Positions 27,536 to 35,974 of a stretch of 64,000 bases of DNA are shown here, one piece after another. Origin of the DNA: Lysobacteraceae bacterium P (lineage in GTDB: Bacteria; Pseudomonadota; Gammaproteobacteria; Xanthomonadales; Xanthomonadaceae). The first letter of the stretch is position 1; every line of letters begins with the position of its first letter. Both the position numbers and the translations under genes were made by a program. Location of the stretch: positions 1 to 64,000 of the forward strand of contig SCOX01000014.1 in assembly GCA_005503055.1 (NCBI GenBank), read 5' to 3'. A model generated the notes under the pieces. It did not search any database, was not told where the DNA came from, and worked only from the letters and a program-made list of their open reading frames with translations.

Positions 27536-27610
27536 GGTCGCGGCTGCGTCGCGCCGGCTCAAGCGCCGCCCCGGCTATGATCGCCGTTCCGACACGGATG
27601 CCCGAGCACG

Positions 27611-29098
27611 ATGACCGACCTGCAGGACCTCACCGCGCTGATCCGCGCCAACACCCCGCTCATCGTCATCGAGACGCGCGACGAAGCCCGCGTCGTCGAA
27701 CTGTTCCGCCAGGCGCTGATGCACGTGTGGCGCGCGCTGCATCGCTGGTCGATCACCGAGGGCCTGCGCCGCATCGACCTGGACCGCGAGGACGACGCCG
27801 AGATCGCGCCCGACGCCTCCAACACCCTGCAGGCGATCCGCAACGCCGATCAGCGCGGCATCTACCTGCTTCTGGATTTCCATCCCTACCTTGGCTACGC
27901 CGGCACGCAACGGCAGTTGCGCGACATCCTCCAGCGGCGCGACTGCCAGCCGCACGTGCTGGTGCTGGTCGGCCACAAGGTCGAGCTGCCGGCGGAGCTC
28001 GACTCGCTCGCCGTGCGCTACACGCCGCGCCTGCCCGACGCCAACGCGCTGCTCAAGCTGGTGCGCGAAGAGGCGGCGAACTACGCCCGCGAGAACGGCG
28101 GTCGTCGCGTCGAAGTCGACGGCGAGGCCGTGCAGCAGATCGTGCGCAACCTGCGTGGGCTGGATCCGATCGATGCGCGCCGCATCGCCCGCCAGCTGAT
28201 CTTCAGCGACGGCGCGCTCGGGCCCGACGATCTTCCCGCGCTGGCGAAATTGAAGTTCGAGCTGCTCAACCGCAGCGGCCATCTGCATTACGAGTACGAC
28301 AGCGCGCGCATGGACGACGTCGCCGGCGCGTCGCGCTTCAAGCGTTGGGTGCAACAGCGGCGCGATGTGTTCGTCAGCGGCGACGCACCGCCGGGACTGG
28401 ATCCGCCGAAGGGCGTGCTGCTGCTGGGCGTGCAGGGTTGCGGCAAGTCGATGCTCGCCAAGGCGGTCGCGGCCGGTTTCGGCGTGCCGCTGGTGCGCCT
28501 GGATTTCGGAACGCTGTACGACAAGTTCCACGGCGAAACCGAGAAGAACCTGCGCGCGGCATTGTCGTCGGCCGAACAGCTCGAGCCGTGCGTGCTGTGG
28601 ATCGACGAGATCGAGAAGGGCTTGGCCGGCGACGGCGGCGACAGCGACGGCGGCGTCTCGCGCCGCGTGCTTGGTTACCTGCTGACGTGGATGGCCGAGC
28701 GCAAGTCGCGCGTGTTCCTGGTCGCCACGGCGAACCAGATCGACGCATTGCCGCCGGAACTGCTGCGCAAGGGACGCTTCGACGAGATCTTCTTCGTCGA
28801 CCTTCCCAACGCCGCCGCGCGCGAACACCTGTTCGCGCTGCACCTGCGCCGCCGTGCGCTGGAACCGGCCGCGTTCGACCTGGCCGGTCTGTCCGTCGCC
28901 AGCGACGGCTTCTCCGGTGCCGAGATCGAACAGGCCATCGTCGCCGCTCTGTACGCCGCGCATGCGACGAAGGTGCCGCTCAACGATTTCCTGCTGCGCG
29001 CCGAGCTCAAGCAGACGCGCCCGCTATCGGTGCTGATGGCCGAACGCGTGCAGGACTTGCGCGAGTGGGCGCAGGGACGGACGGTTCCGGCAGACTGA
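27611..29098 (+). CDS. Ycf46-like AAA ATPase
   Basis: A 495-residue AAA protein. The N-terminal 240 residues are the domain found in Ycf46-type proteins (TPLIVIETRDEARVVELF, RNADQRGIYLLLDFH). The AAA module follows with Walker A GVQGCGKS near 273, FHGETEKNLR, Walker B VLWIDEIEKG near 327 and FLVATANQIDALPPELLRKGRFDEIFF. Ycf46 proteins in cyanobacteria are linked to inorganic carbon use; in proteobacteria the role is unknown. The ATG at 27611 starts the family N-terminus. Confidence 0.88.
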   Translation: MTDLQDLTALIRANTPLIVIETRDEARVVELFRQALMHVWRALHRWSITEGLRRIDLDREDDAEIAPDASNTLQAIRNADQRGIYLLLDFHPYLGYAGTQRQLRDILQRRDCQPHVLVLVGHKVELPAELDSLAVRYTPRLPDANALLKLVREEAANYARENGGRRVEVDGEAVQQIVRNLRGLDPIDARRIARQLIFSDGALGPDDLPALAKLKFELLNRSGHLHYEYDSARMDDVAGASRFKRWVQQRRDVFVSGDAPPGLDPPKGVLLLGVQGCGKSMLAKAVAAGFGVPLVRLDFGTLYDKFHGETEKNLRAALSSAEQLEPCVLWIDEIEKGLAGDGGDSDGGVSRRVLGYLLTWMAERKSRVFLVATANQIDALPPELLRKGRFDEIFFVDLPNAAAREHLFALHLRRRALEPAAFDLAGLSVASDGFSGAEIEQAIVAALYAAHATKVPLNDFLLRAELKQTRPLSVLMAERVQDLREWAQGRTVPAD

Positions 29099-29110
29099 GC
29101 ACGGCTTCTA

Positions 29111-30766
29111 TCAGACCGCCGCAAGATCGAACGAGATGCTGATCCGCTCGCCTGCGCCGGCGTAGGGCAGCGTGCGGTGGAACAGGTAGGACGGGAACAG
29201 CAGCAGCGTTCCCACCTGCGGGCAGACGTGGCGCAAGGCGGTGTCGGGAGGCTGCGGCAGGCTCGCGAACGGCCGGCCGAACTCGATCCAGCCGGCGTGC
29301 GATGCGTCGTCCTCGTCGATCGCCGCCGGCAGCTCGACGTAGTACGCGCCCGACAACCAGGAGTCCTCGTGAATGTGCGTGTCGATGTAGCCGCGCTCGC
29401 CCGCCTGCGTCGCCCACACGTGCATGCGATAGCGCGAGGGCACGTTGCGAAGAAACACGTCGTCGCCCAGCGGGCCGGCGTCCGCAGCCGCCTGCCGACA
29501 CCGGGCGAGGAAGCCTTCGATGGCCTCGTGCAGGCGCTGTTCGAAACCGGCGATGGCCGCCGTGCGATCGGCGAGCAGGTCGCCACTCAGGTATGCATTG
29601 CGCGCAGCGAGCCCCGCCGGCTCCCAGCGTTGCTGGCTGTGTCGGCGGATATCGTCGGCGAGGGCGGCTTGGAAGGCGCGCGCATCATCGAAGCCGGCCG
29701 GCGTCGCCAACACCACCGAGTGCACGTGGCGGTGCAGGCCCAACCAGTGTGCGGCGCGCGCGGGATCCTCCTGGGCGATCGCGACCCCCAGGTGCGCGAT
29801 CGCGCGCTGGTCGTCGTCGGCCTGCCGCAGCGCTTGCGTGAGCGCGGCACGCGCGGCATCAGGCTGGCCATCGTGCAGCAGCGCGATGCCGTACTGCCTT
29901 CGCAGCACCGGCGAATCGACACCGGCATCGAGCGCGTGCGCGTAGACGGCCGCCGCTTCGCGCGCTTTGTGATTGAGCTGGAGTTGTTCGCCGAGCGTGT
30001 CGACGGTGTCGATGTCGCGCGGCGCGGACCGCAATGCGAGCCGAGCATGCGTTTCGGCACGAGCCGGATCACCGAGCTTGCGCAGGAGGATGGCCGCGTT
30101 GCGATGCGCTTCGCCCAGTGAAGGATTCAGCTCCAGGGCGCGCAACGCATGCTGCAATCCTTCCTGCAGCGACTGCGTGTCGAACAGGTTGGACTGCAGT
30201 GCGGCCAGGGCCTGGTGCGCGGCCGCATCGTCCGGGCGCAGGTGAAGGGCATTGCGCGCGGCGGCGATGGCCGCGGTGTATTCCTGTTGCTTGCCGTGCG
30301 CGGCGGCGAGGTTGTTCCAGGCCTCCATCCAGTCCGGCTTGAGGCGCGCGGCGGCTTCGAAGCCGTGCGCAGCCTGCGCATGGTCGCCCGCGTGGAAGGC
30401 GGCAGTGCCGTACCGGAATGCCGCGCGCGGTTCCTGCGGCAGGCGTTGCATCGCCAGGAGCAGCGACGCCATCGCGGCCTGGATCTCGCCCGCCTGCAAT
30501 TGCAATGTACCCAAGTCCAGCGCGGTGGCGCCATCGCCGGGACGCAGCGCGAGCGCACGTTGCAGCGCAGTGCAGCACGCGGCGCTATCGCCCTGCGCCT
30601 GAAGCGCCATCGCATACAGGCGCCAGGCGTCGAAGGATTGCGGCGCGCGTTGCAGCGCGGCTTCGCAGTCGGCGCGCGCGGGCGTCGGTTGGCCCTGCTG
30701 CAACGCGGCCCACGCGCGACGCAGCAGGGCGATGACTTCGGCGCTGTTCGTGTCAGCGCCGGTCAT
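29111..30766 (-). CDS. TPR protein fused to a 2OG-Fe(II) oxygenase domain
   Basis: A 551-residue protein. About residues 10-350 are TPR units (AWALLQQGQ-type helices, WNNLAAAHGKQQEYTAAIAAARNAL). The C-terminal 200 residues form a 2-oxoglutarate/iron oxygenase of the putative 2OG-FeII_Oxy_5 group: THIHEDSWLSGAYYVELP gives the H-x-D pair near residue 462, and LLFPSYLFHRTLPY plus ERISISFD give the distal His and the Arg. TPR/oxygenase fusions are predicted to hydroxylate proteins. The ATG lies one base after the ggt stop (TGAGATG), so it is translationally coupled to ggt. Confidence 0.85.
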   Translation of the reverse strand: MTGADTNSAEVIALLRRAWAALQQGQPTPARADCEAALQRAPQSFDAWRLYAMALQAQGDSAACCTALQRALALRPGDGATALDLGTLQLQAGEIQAAMASLLLAMQRLPQEPRAAFRYGTAAFHAGDHAQAAHGFEAAARLKPDWMEAWNNLAAAHGKQQEYTAAIAAARNALHLRPDDAAAHQALAALQSNLFDTQSLQEGLQHALRALELNPSLGEAHRNAAILLRKLGDPARAETHARLALRSAPRDIDTVDTLGEQLQLNHKAREAAAVYAHALDAGVDSPVLRRQYGIALLHDGQPDAARAALTQALRQADDDQRAIAHLGVAIAQEDPARAAHWLGLHRHVHSVVLATPAGFDDARAFQAALADDIRRHSQQRWEPAGLAARNAYLSGDLLADRTAAIAGFEQRLHEAIEGFLARCRQAAADAGPLGDDVFLRNVPSRYRMHVWATQAGERGYIDTHIHEDSWLSGAYYVELPAAIDEDDASHAGWIEFGRPFASLPQPPDTALRHVCPQVGTLLLFPSYLFHRTLPYAGAGERISISFDLAAV

Positions 30767-30767
30767 C

Positions 30768-32480
30768 TCAATAACCCGCGGCCTGGCCGTCCTTGCGCGA
30801 TTCGCTGGCGCCGATGTAGCCGCCGTTCGGATTGACCATGATCGCCTGGTAGCCGCCGTACGGACCGTCGGCGAAACGCACGCTGTGGCCCTTGCGCATG
30901 AGCGCGCGCACGGTCTCGTACGAGTAGCCCGTTTCCAGGTCCAGTTCGCCGCCGTCTTCCATCGCGGTGACCTGGCCGGTCGGCTCGGTGCTGCCATCGT
31001 GCTGGATGCGCGGCGCGTCGCCGGCTTCCTGCAGGTTCATGTCGAAATCGATCAGGTTCATGATGATCTGCGCATGGCCTTGCGGCTGCATCGCGCCGCC
31101 CATCACACCGAAGCTCAGCCACGGCTTGCCGTTCTTCGTCGCGAAAGCGGGGATGATGGTGTGGAACGGACGCTTGCCCGGCGCGAACGAATTCGGGTGG
31201 CCCGGCTTGAGCACGAACTGCTCGCCGCGGTCCTGGAAGATGAAGCCCAGGCCCGGCGGCGCCATGCCGCTGCCCATGCCGCGATAGTTGGACTGGATCA
31301 GCGAGACCATCATTCCGTCGGCGTCGGCGACCGTCATGTAGATGGTGTCGCCTTCGTTGAGCTGCGGGATCACGCCCGGTTCCACCGCCTTGGCGGCCTT
31401 GTCCATGGAGATCAGCTTGCCGCGTTCGCGTGCGTAATCCTTCGAGATCAGCCTGGCGACCGGCGTCCTGTAGAAGTCCGGATCGGCATACGACGCGGCG
31501 CGATCGGCGAAGGCGAGCTTCTTGGCTTCGGCGAACAGGTGCACGTGTTCGGGGCTGCCGAAGCCGTACGACTTCAGATCGTAGGGTTCGAGCAGGTTGA
31601 GGATCTGCAGGGCGGCGATGCCCTGGCCGTTGGGCGGCAGTTCCCACACGTCGACGCCGCGGTAGTTCGTGCTGACCGGTTCGATCCATTCGCCCTTGTG
31701 CGAGGCGAGGTCGTCGTAGCTGAGGAAGCCGCCGTTGGCCTTGAAGTACGCGTCGATGGTGCGCGCGATGTCGCCCTTGTAGAACGCGTCGCGGCCACCG
31801 TTGGAGATCTTTTCCAGCGTGCTGGCGAGGTTGGGGTTCTTCCACATCTCGCCGGTGCGCGGGCTGCGTCGCTTGCCGGCGCCGTCGGCGACGGTGAACT
31901 GCTCGGTGAAGCCCGGCCACTTCGACAGCGTCGGCACACTGCGGCCCCAGTAATAGGCGATCACCTCGTGCACCGGGTGGCCTTCACGCGCGTAGCGGAT
32001 GGCCGGCGCCAGGTCCTCGCTCATCGGCTTGCGACCGAAGCGGTCGTGCAGCGCGAACCACGCGTCCACCGTGCCCGGCACGGTCACGGGCAGCGGGCCG
32101 TGCGGCGGAATGTCCTTCAGGCCGCGGCGCTGGAATTCGGCCAGCGTCAGCGACTTCGGCGAACGGCCCGAACCGTTGTAGCCATAGAGCTTCTTCGTCT
32201 TGGGATCCCACACGATCGCGAACAGGTCGCCACCGACGCCGTTGCCGGTCGGCTCCATCAATCCCAGCGCGGCATTGGCTGCGATGGCGGCGTCGACCGC
32301 GCTGCCGCCGGCCTTCATCACGTCCAGCGCGATCTGCGTGGTGAGGGGGTGCGAGGTGGCGGCGATCGCGTGAGGTGCGTACACCTCGCTGCGGGTCGCG
32401 AACGGTTTGCCGGTGATTCGATCGGCGCACATGGCGGTGAACGGCAGGCTGAGAAGGGCGGTTGCGAACAGCAGGCGCAT
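30768..32480 (-). CDS. ggt: Gamma-glutamyltransferase
   Basis: A 570-residue periplasmic enzyme that hydrolyses glutathione or transfers its gamma-glutamyl group. It has a signal peptide (ending near TAMCA), PTGNGVGGDLFAIVWD near the N-terminus of the large subunit, and the autocleavage site NEGDTIYMTVAD with catalytic Thr near residue 378. GMGSGMAPPGLGFIFQDRG and PFHTIIPAF belong to the small subunit. The ATG at 32480 gives the complete signal peptide. The TPR/2OG gene follows with a 1-nt gap. Confidence 0.93.
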   Translation of the reverse strand: MRLLFATALLSLPFTAMCADRITGKPFATRSEVYAPHAIAATSHPLTTQIALDVMKAGGSAVDAAIAANAALGLMEPTGNGVGGDLFAIVWDPKTKKLYGYNGSGRSPKSLTLAEFQRRGLKDIPPHGPLPVTVPGTVDAWFALHDRFGRKPMSEDLAPAIRYAREGHPVHEVIAYYWGRSVPTLSKWPGFTEQFTVADGAGKRRSPRTGEMWKNPNLASTLEKISNGGRDAFYKGDIARTIDAYFKANGGFLSYDDLASHKGEWIEPVSTNYRGVDVWELPPNGQGIAALQILNLLEPYDLKSYGFGSPEHVHLFAEAKKLAFADRAASYADPDFYRTPVARLISKDYARERGKLISMDKAAKAVEPGVIPQLNEGDTIYMTVADADGMMVSLIQSNYRGMGSGMAPPGLGFIFQDRGEQFVLKPGHPNSFAPGKRPFHTIIPAFATKNGKPWLSFGVMGGAMQPQGHAQIIMNLIDFDMNLQEAGDAPRIQHDGSTEPTGQVTAMEDGGELDLETGYSYETVRALMRKGHSVRFADGPYGGYQAIMVNPNGGYIGASESRKDGQAAGY

Positions 32481-32599
32481 TGGACATTGCTTCCCGGGAC
32501 GAGGTCGCATCCTAACGCGGCCTTCACGCCGCGTGGCGTGCCCGGGCGCCCGGCACGCCTGATCGCACCGGCACGGCAAAGCGGGTCGCAGAAACGAAG

Positions 32600-32624
32600 A
32601 ACCCCTCCCGGGTGGAGAGGGGTT
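32600..32624 (-). terminator. Hairpin after the exported TPR-like gene
   Basis: AACCCCTC and GAGGGGTT form an 8-bp stem; on the minus strand CTTCGTTTC follows. It lies between the 209-residue gene and ggt and probably ends the upstream transcript. Confidence 0.65.
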
Positions 32625-32667
32625 CGCACTTCGCAGGTACGCCGACGTATGGAACGCGACGCCGGGC

Positions 32668-33297
32668 TTACGGCCAGGTCGGCGGGTTCTCGGCCCAGGC
32701 GGCCTGCACTTGCGCCAGCAGCGTGCGGTCGGCCTCGCGCCAGTCCGGCAGCAGGCGCGCGAACTGCGCGGTCGTGTTCCACAGCTGCGGCTCGCTGCGC
32801 ACGGCGGCGGCGTACCACTGCACGGCTTCGTCCTTGCGGCCCATCGACCACAACGAGAGCGCGAGCGTCGGCGGCATCCACGAAGCGGTGACGCTGCGCG
32901 ACTCGACCAGCGAACGCCACTGCGCGAAAGCGCCTTCGACCTCGCCGTTGCGGTAGAGGTCCCAGCCGTAGTTCCACACCACCGCGCGCCACAGGGCATC
33001 GCTGCGGTCGATCGACCCCAGGGCGCGGGTGTAGAGCTGCTTGCCCAGGTCGGTGCGACCGGCCTGCATGGCCAGGTGCGCGAGCTGTGCCACTTCGGCC
33101 TTGGCGCGCGGGTTGCGCTCGATCGCCTTGGCGAGCTTTTCCGTCGCGGCATCGCCCGTTTCGCGCACGGCGATGACGGGCTTGACCGTGTTGGCGTCGG
33201 CGTCGAAGTAGAACTCCGCGGGACGGGTCAGATTTTGCGCCGACACGGCGCCGGTGACGGCCAGCAGGGCCGTCGCGAAAAGAGTGCGACCAAACAT
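32668..33297 (-). CDS. Exported TPR-like protein of unknown function
   Basis: A 209-residue protein with a signal peptide (cleavage near AVSAQN) followed by an all-helical part with TPR-like units (LAKAIERNPRAKAEVAQLAHLAMQAG, NYGWDLYRNGEVEGAFAQWRSLVE, LALSLWSMGRKDEAVQWYAAA). It is likely a periplasmic scaffold or lipid- or protein-binding helper, but no family function is known to me. It is flanked by terminators on both sides and so is probably monocistronic. Confidence 0.7.
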   Translation of the reverse strand: MFGRTLFATALLAVTGAVSAQNLTRPAEFYFDADANTVKPVIAVRETGDAATEKLAKAIERNPRAKAEVAQLAHLAMQAGRTDLGKQLYTRALGSIDRSDALWRAVVWNYGWDLYRNGEVEGAFAQWRSLVESRSVTASWMPPTLALSLWSMGRKDEAVQWYAAAVRSEPQLWNTTAQFARLLPDWREADRTLLAQVQAAWAENPPTWP

Positions 33298-33435
33298 GTG
33301 TGAATCCCCCTGTGCAACGCAGCAATCCTAACCCGTACTGGGGCGGGATCGCGGCGTTCGAACGTCCCGACCGCGTTATCGGCAAGACGATGGCAAGCCG
33401 AAGGGCCGCTTCGGCAAGCCCGCGCCCGGGTCCGA

Positions 33436-33468
33436 TCCGCCCCGGACCTCCTCGCGGCCCGGGGCGGA
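33436..33468 (-). terminator. Hairpin after the hexosaminidase gene
   Basis: A perfect 10-bp stem TCCGCCCCGG/CCGGGGCGGA with a 13-nt loop lies immediately beyond the stop of the GH20 gene. No strong T tract follows. Confidence 0.65.
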
Positions 33469-33475
33469 AGGAGAC

Positions 33476-35860
33476 TTACCGAGCGGCAGGCAACAGCGTC
33501 ACTTCGTCGACGACCCACATCGGGTTGTACTCACCCGAGGCGAAGGTGAAGCACAGGTCATGGCGACCGGCCTGGGCGAGCAGGGGCGCTTCCAGTACGG
33601 TCAGGCCGTCGGATTTGCGTGCCGCCGCCAGCGGCAGGACCGCGATCGGCTCGCCCTCGCAGGTGTTCAGGCGGACTTCCAGCGCGCCGCCGGGGACCTT
33701 CGCCGGGCGGGTGACGACCTGGTTGGCGTCCTTCCACAGTTGGAAGTTGTGCGGCAGCTGGCCCACGCGCACCTGCAGCGACGCGATCCCGTCCAGCTGC
33801 GCTTCGTCGTAGATCCAGCAGGGATCGAAGACGTCGGCCGTGAGGAGCTGGCGCTCGCCGCCCGCCTGCGCCGGTGCGTCGTCTTCCATGCGCAGCAGCA
33901 GGTCGCCCTTGCATGCACGCAGCGCGTTGCTGCTCCGCGCACGCACGTTGTGCAGATCGAGCGCGAACGTGCGCGTCGCCGCCAGCGCGCGACCGTCGGC
34001 GTAGGCGTTCGCCTTCACCGTCATCGGCAGCGGCAGTTCCAGCGGGTGCGTGTACTGCGGGGACTGCGCGGTCGGCTCGCTTCCATCGGTGGTGTAGCGC
34101 AGCACGCCGAAGTTGGTCTGGTTCGACAAGGCCAGCGATGCCTTGCCGTCGGCCGAAGCCTGGGGCGTGAAGCGCACTGCGAACGCGCTGTCGGCCGCGT
34201 CGAATCCGGTCAGCCGGTAGCGTTCCGTCTCGAAGGCCATGCGCTGCAGGAAATCGTTCCAGTCCTTGCGCGCATCCGGCGTCCACGTCGCCTCGGCCAG
34301 CGCGGCGCCGCGCGGGAACAGGCCGCGCTCCACGCGCTGCTGCGTGCGATGGTGCTCGGTCCAGAGGTTGCCCTGCGCGCCGAGCACGTGCTTGGCCTGG
34401 TCGGCGTTGAGCTGCACCGGCACGACCTGGAAGTCGTACACGCTCTTGAGCGAGATCACGTCCGCGCGCCCCGGCGTTTCATCGGCGGCGTCGCTCTGGA
34501 TGTGGTTGAGGTAGAGGGCCGGCGACGGCGACAGCACGACATCGTGACCGGAACGCGCCGCTTCGATCGCGCCGTCGATGCCGCGCCAGGACATCACGGT
34601 CGCGTCGGCGGGCGGGCCGCCTTCGAGGATCTCATCCCAGCCCAGCAGGCGCTTGCCGTGCGCTTCGATGTACTTGCCCAGGCGGCCCATGAACCAGCTC
34701 TGCAGCTGCATCTCGTCCTTCAGGCCGAGCTCGTTCTTCTTGGCCTGCACGGCGGCGGACTGCTGCCACTGGTCCTTGGCCGCTTCGTCGCCGCCCAGGT
34801 GGATGTACTTGCCGGGGAAAAGCGGCATGACTTCATCGAGCACGTTCTCCAGGAACGTGAACGTGTCGTCCTCGACGTTGAACAGCCAGGTATGCACGCC
34901 CCAGTCCGGCGACACCGCCGGCGCCTTGCCGGTCACGCCCAGCTCCGGATACGACGCGATGGCGGCCTGCGCGTGGCCGGGCAGGTCGATCTCGGGAACG
35001 ACGGTGATGTAGCGCTCCGCGGCGTACTTCACGACATCGCGGATCTCGTCCTGCGTGTAGTAGCCGCAGTACGGCGCGGGCGCGCCCTTCGCATCGCGAC
35101 CGGCCGCGCCGGCGGGAATGCGGCAACCGCCGACTTCGGTGAGCTTGGGATACTGCTTGATCTGGATGCGCCAGCCCTGGTCGTCGGTCAGGTGCCAGTG
35201 GAAGGTGTTGAGCTTGTGCAGCGCCATCTGGTCCAGCACCGTCTTCACTTCATCCGGCGTGCGGAAGTGGCGCGCGACATCGAGCATCAGCCCGCGCCAG
35301 CCGAAACGCGGCGCGTCCTCGATGCGCTGGGCGGCGATCGACGCCTCGCCCTGGCCGCCATCGGCGGCGAGCTGCCACAGCGTCACCGCGCCGTAGAACA
35401 GACCGGCCGGCGCGCGTGCGCTGACCTTCACGCCCTGCGGCGTGATGTCGACGACATAGGCCTCCTCGCCCGCGGGCGCGATGGCGGGATCGATCGCGAA
35501 CACGATCGCGGCGCCGTCGACCGCACCGCCGACCTGTGGCGCGAAACCGCGCGCCTTCTGCACGCGCGCGGCGAAATCATTGGCGATGCGCGTGGCTTCG
35601 GCGTTGTCGCCGGAGACCGCGATGCGCGCCTGCGGACCGAACGTGAAGCGGCCTTCGCGCGCTTCGACCTTGGCCGGGCGCGGAATCACCGGCGTGGCCG
35701 CCGCGCTGGCGGAGATCGTCGCCGTCGTTGCCGCCGCATCGGCGGGCGCCGTCGTTGCCGTCTTCGCGGCGTCCACCTCGGGTGCGCCGTCGCGCTGGCA
35801 GGCCGCCAGCCCCATCGCCATCGCCACGCCGGCGACGCCCAGTACGAGTTGCCGTTTCAT
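33476..35860 (-). CDS. Beta-N-acetylhexosaminidase lipoprotein, GH20
   Basis: A 794-residue GH20 enzyme that removes GlcNAc from chito-oligosaccharides or glycans outside the cytoplasm. The lipobox (GLAAC) indicates a lipoprotein. After a Thr/Ala-rich linker come the GH20b domain (VIPRPAKVEAREGRFTFG...) and the catalytic barrel, with GLMLDVARHF, FHWHLTDDQGWR and the catalytic pair in HLGGDEAAK near residue 357. A C-terminal part with LRYTTDGSEPTAQSP resembles a chitobiase C-terminal domain. It lies downstream of the TonB-dependent receptor, separated by a terminator-like hairpin, and belongs to the GlcNAc gene region. Confidence 0.93.
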   Translation of the reverse strand: MKRQLVLGVAGVAMAMGLAACQRDGAPEVDAAKTATTAPADAAATTATISASAAATPVIPRPAKVEAREGRFTFGPQARIAVSGDNAEATRIANDFAARVQKARGFAPQVGGAVDGAAIVFAIDPAIAPAGEEAYVVDITPQGVKVSARAPAGLFYGAVTLWQLAADGGQGEASIAAQRIEDAPRFGWRGLMLDVARHFRTPDEVKTVLDQMALHKLNTFHWHLTDDQGWRIQIKQYPKLTEVGGCRIPAGAAGRDAKGAPAPYCGYYTQDEIRDVVKYAAERYITVVPEIDLPGHAQAAIASYPELGVTGKAPAVSPDWGVHTWLFNVEDDTFTFLENVLDEVMPLFPGKYIHLGGDEAAKDQWQQSAAVQAKKNELGLKDEMQLQSWFMGRLGKYIEAHGKRLLGWDEILEGGPPADATVMSWRGIDGAIEAARSGHDVVLSPSPALYLNHIQSDAADETPGRADVISLKSVYDFQVVPVQLNADQAKHVLGAQGNLWTEHHRTQQRVERGLFPRGAALAEATWTPDARKDWNDFLQRMAFETERYRLTGFDAADSAFAVRFTPQASADGKASLALSNQTNFGVLRYTTDGSEPTAQSPQYTHPLELPLPMTVKANAYADGRALAATRTFALDLHNVRARSSNALRACKGDLLLRMEDDAPAQAGGERQLLTADVFDPCWIYDEAQLDGIASLQVRVGQLPHNFQLWKDANQVVTRPAKVPGGALEVRLNTCEGEPIAVLPLAAARKSDGLTVLEAPLLAQAGRHDLCFTFASGEYNPMWVVDEVTLLPAAR

Positions 35861-35906
35861 CGTTGCTCATTCCCTCATCGACTGGCGTCCCCGGACGCCG
35901 GAAACA

Positions 35907-35933
35907 AGCGGGCCCGGCATGACCGGGCCCGCT
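35907..35933 (-). terminator. Terminator-like hairpin between the receptor and hexosaminidase genes
   Basis: An 11-bp perfect stem (AGCGGGCCCGG/CCGGGCCCGCT, 5-nt loop) is followed on the minus strand by TTGTTTCC. It should reduce read-through from the receptor into the hexosaminidase gene. Confidence 0.75.
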
Positions 35934-35974
35934 GTACACACACCTCTACCGCACGGCGGATCGTTACTCGACCG

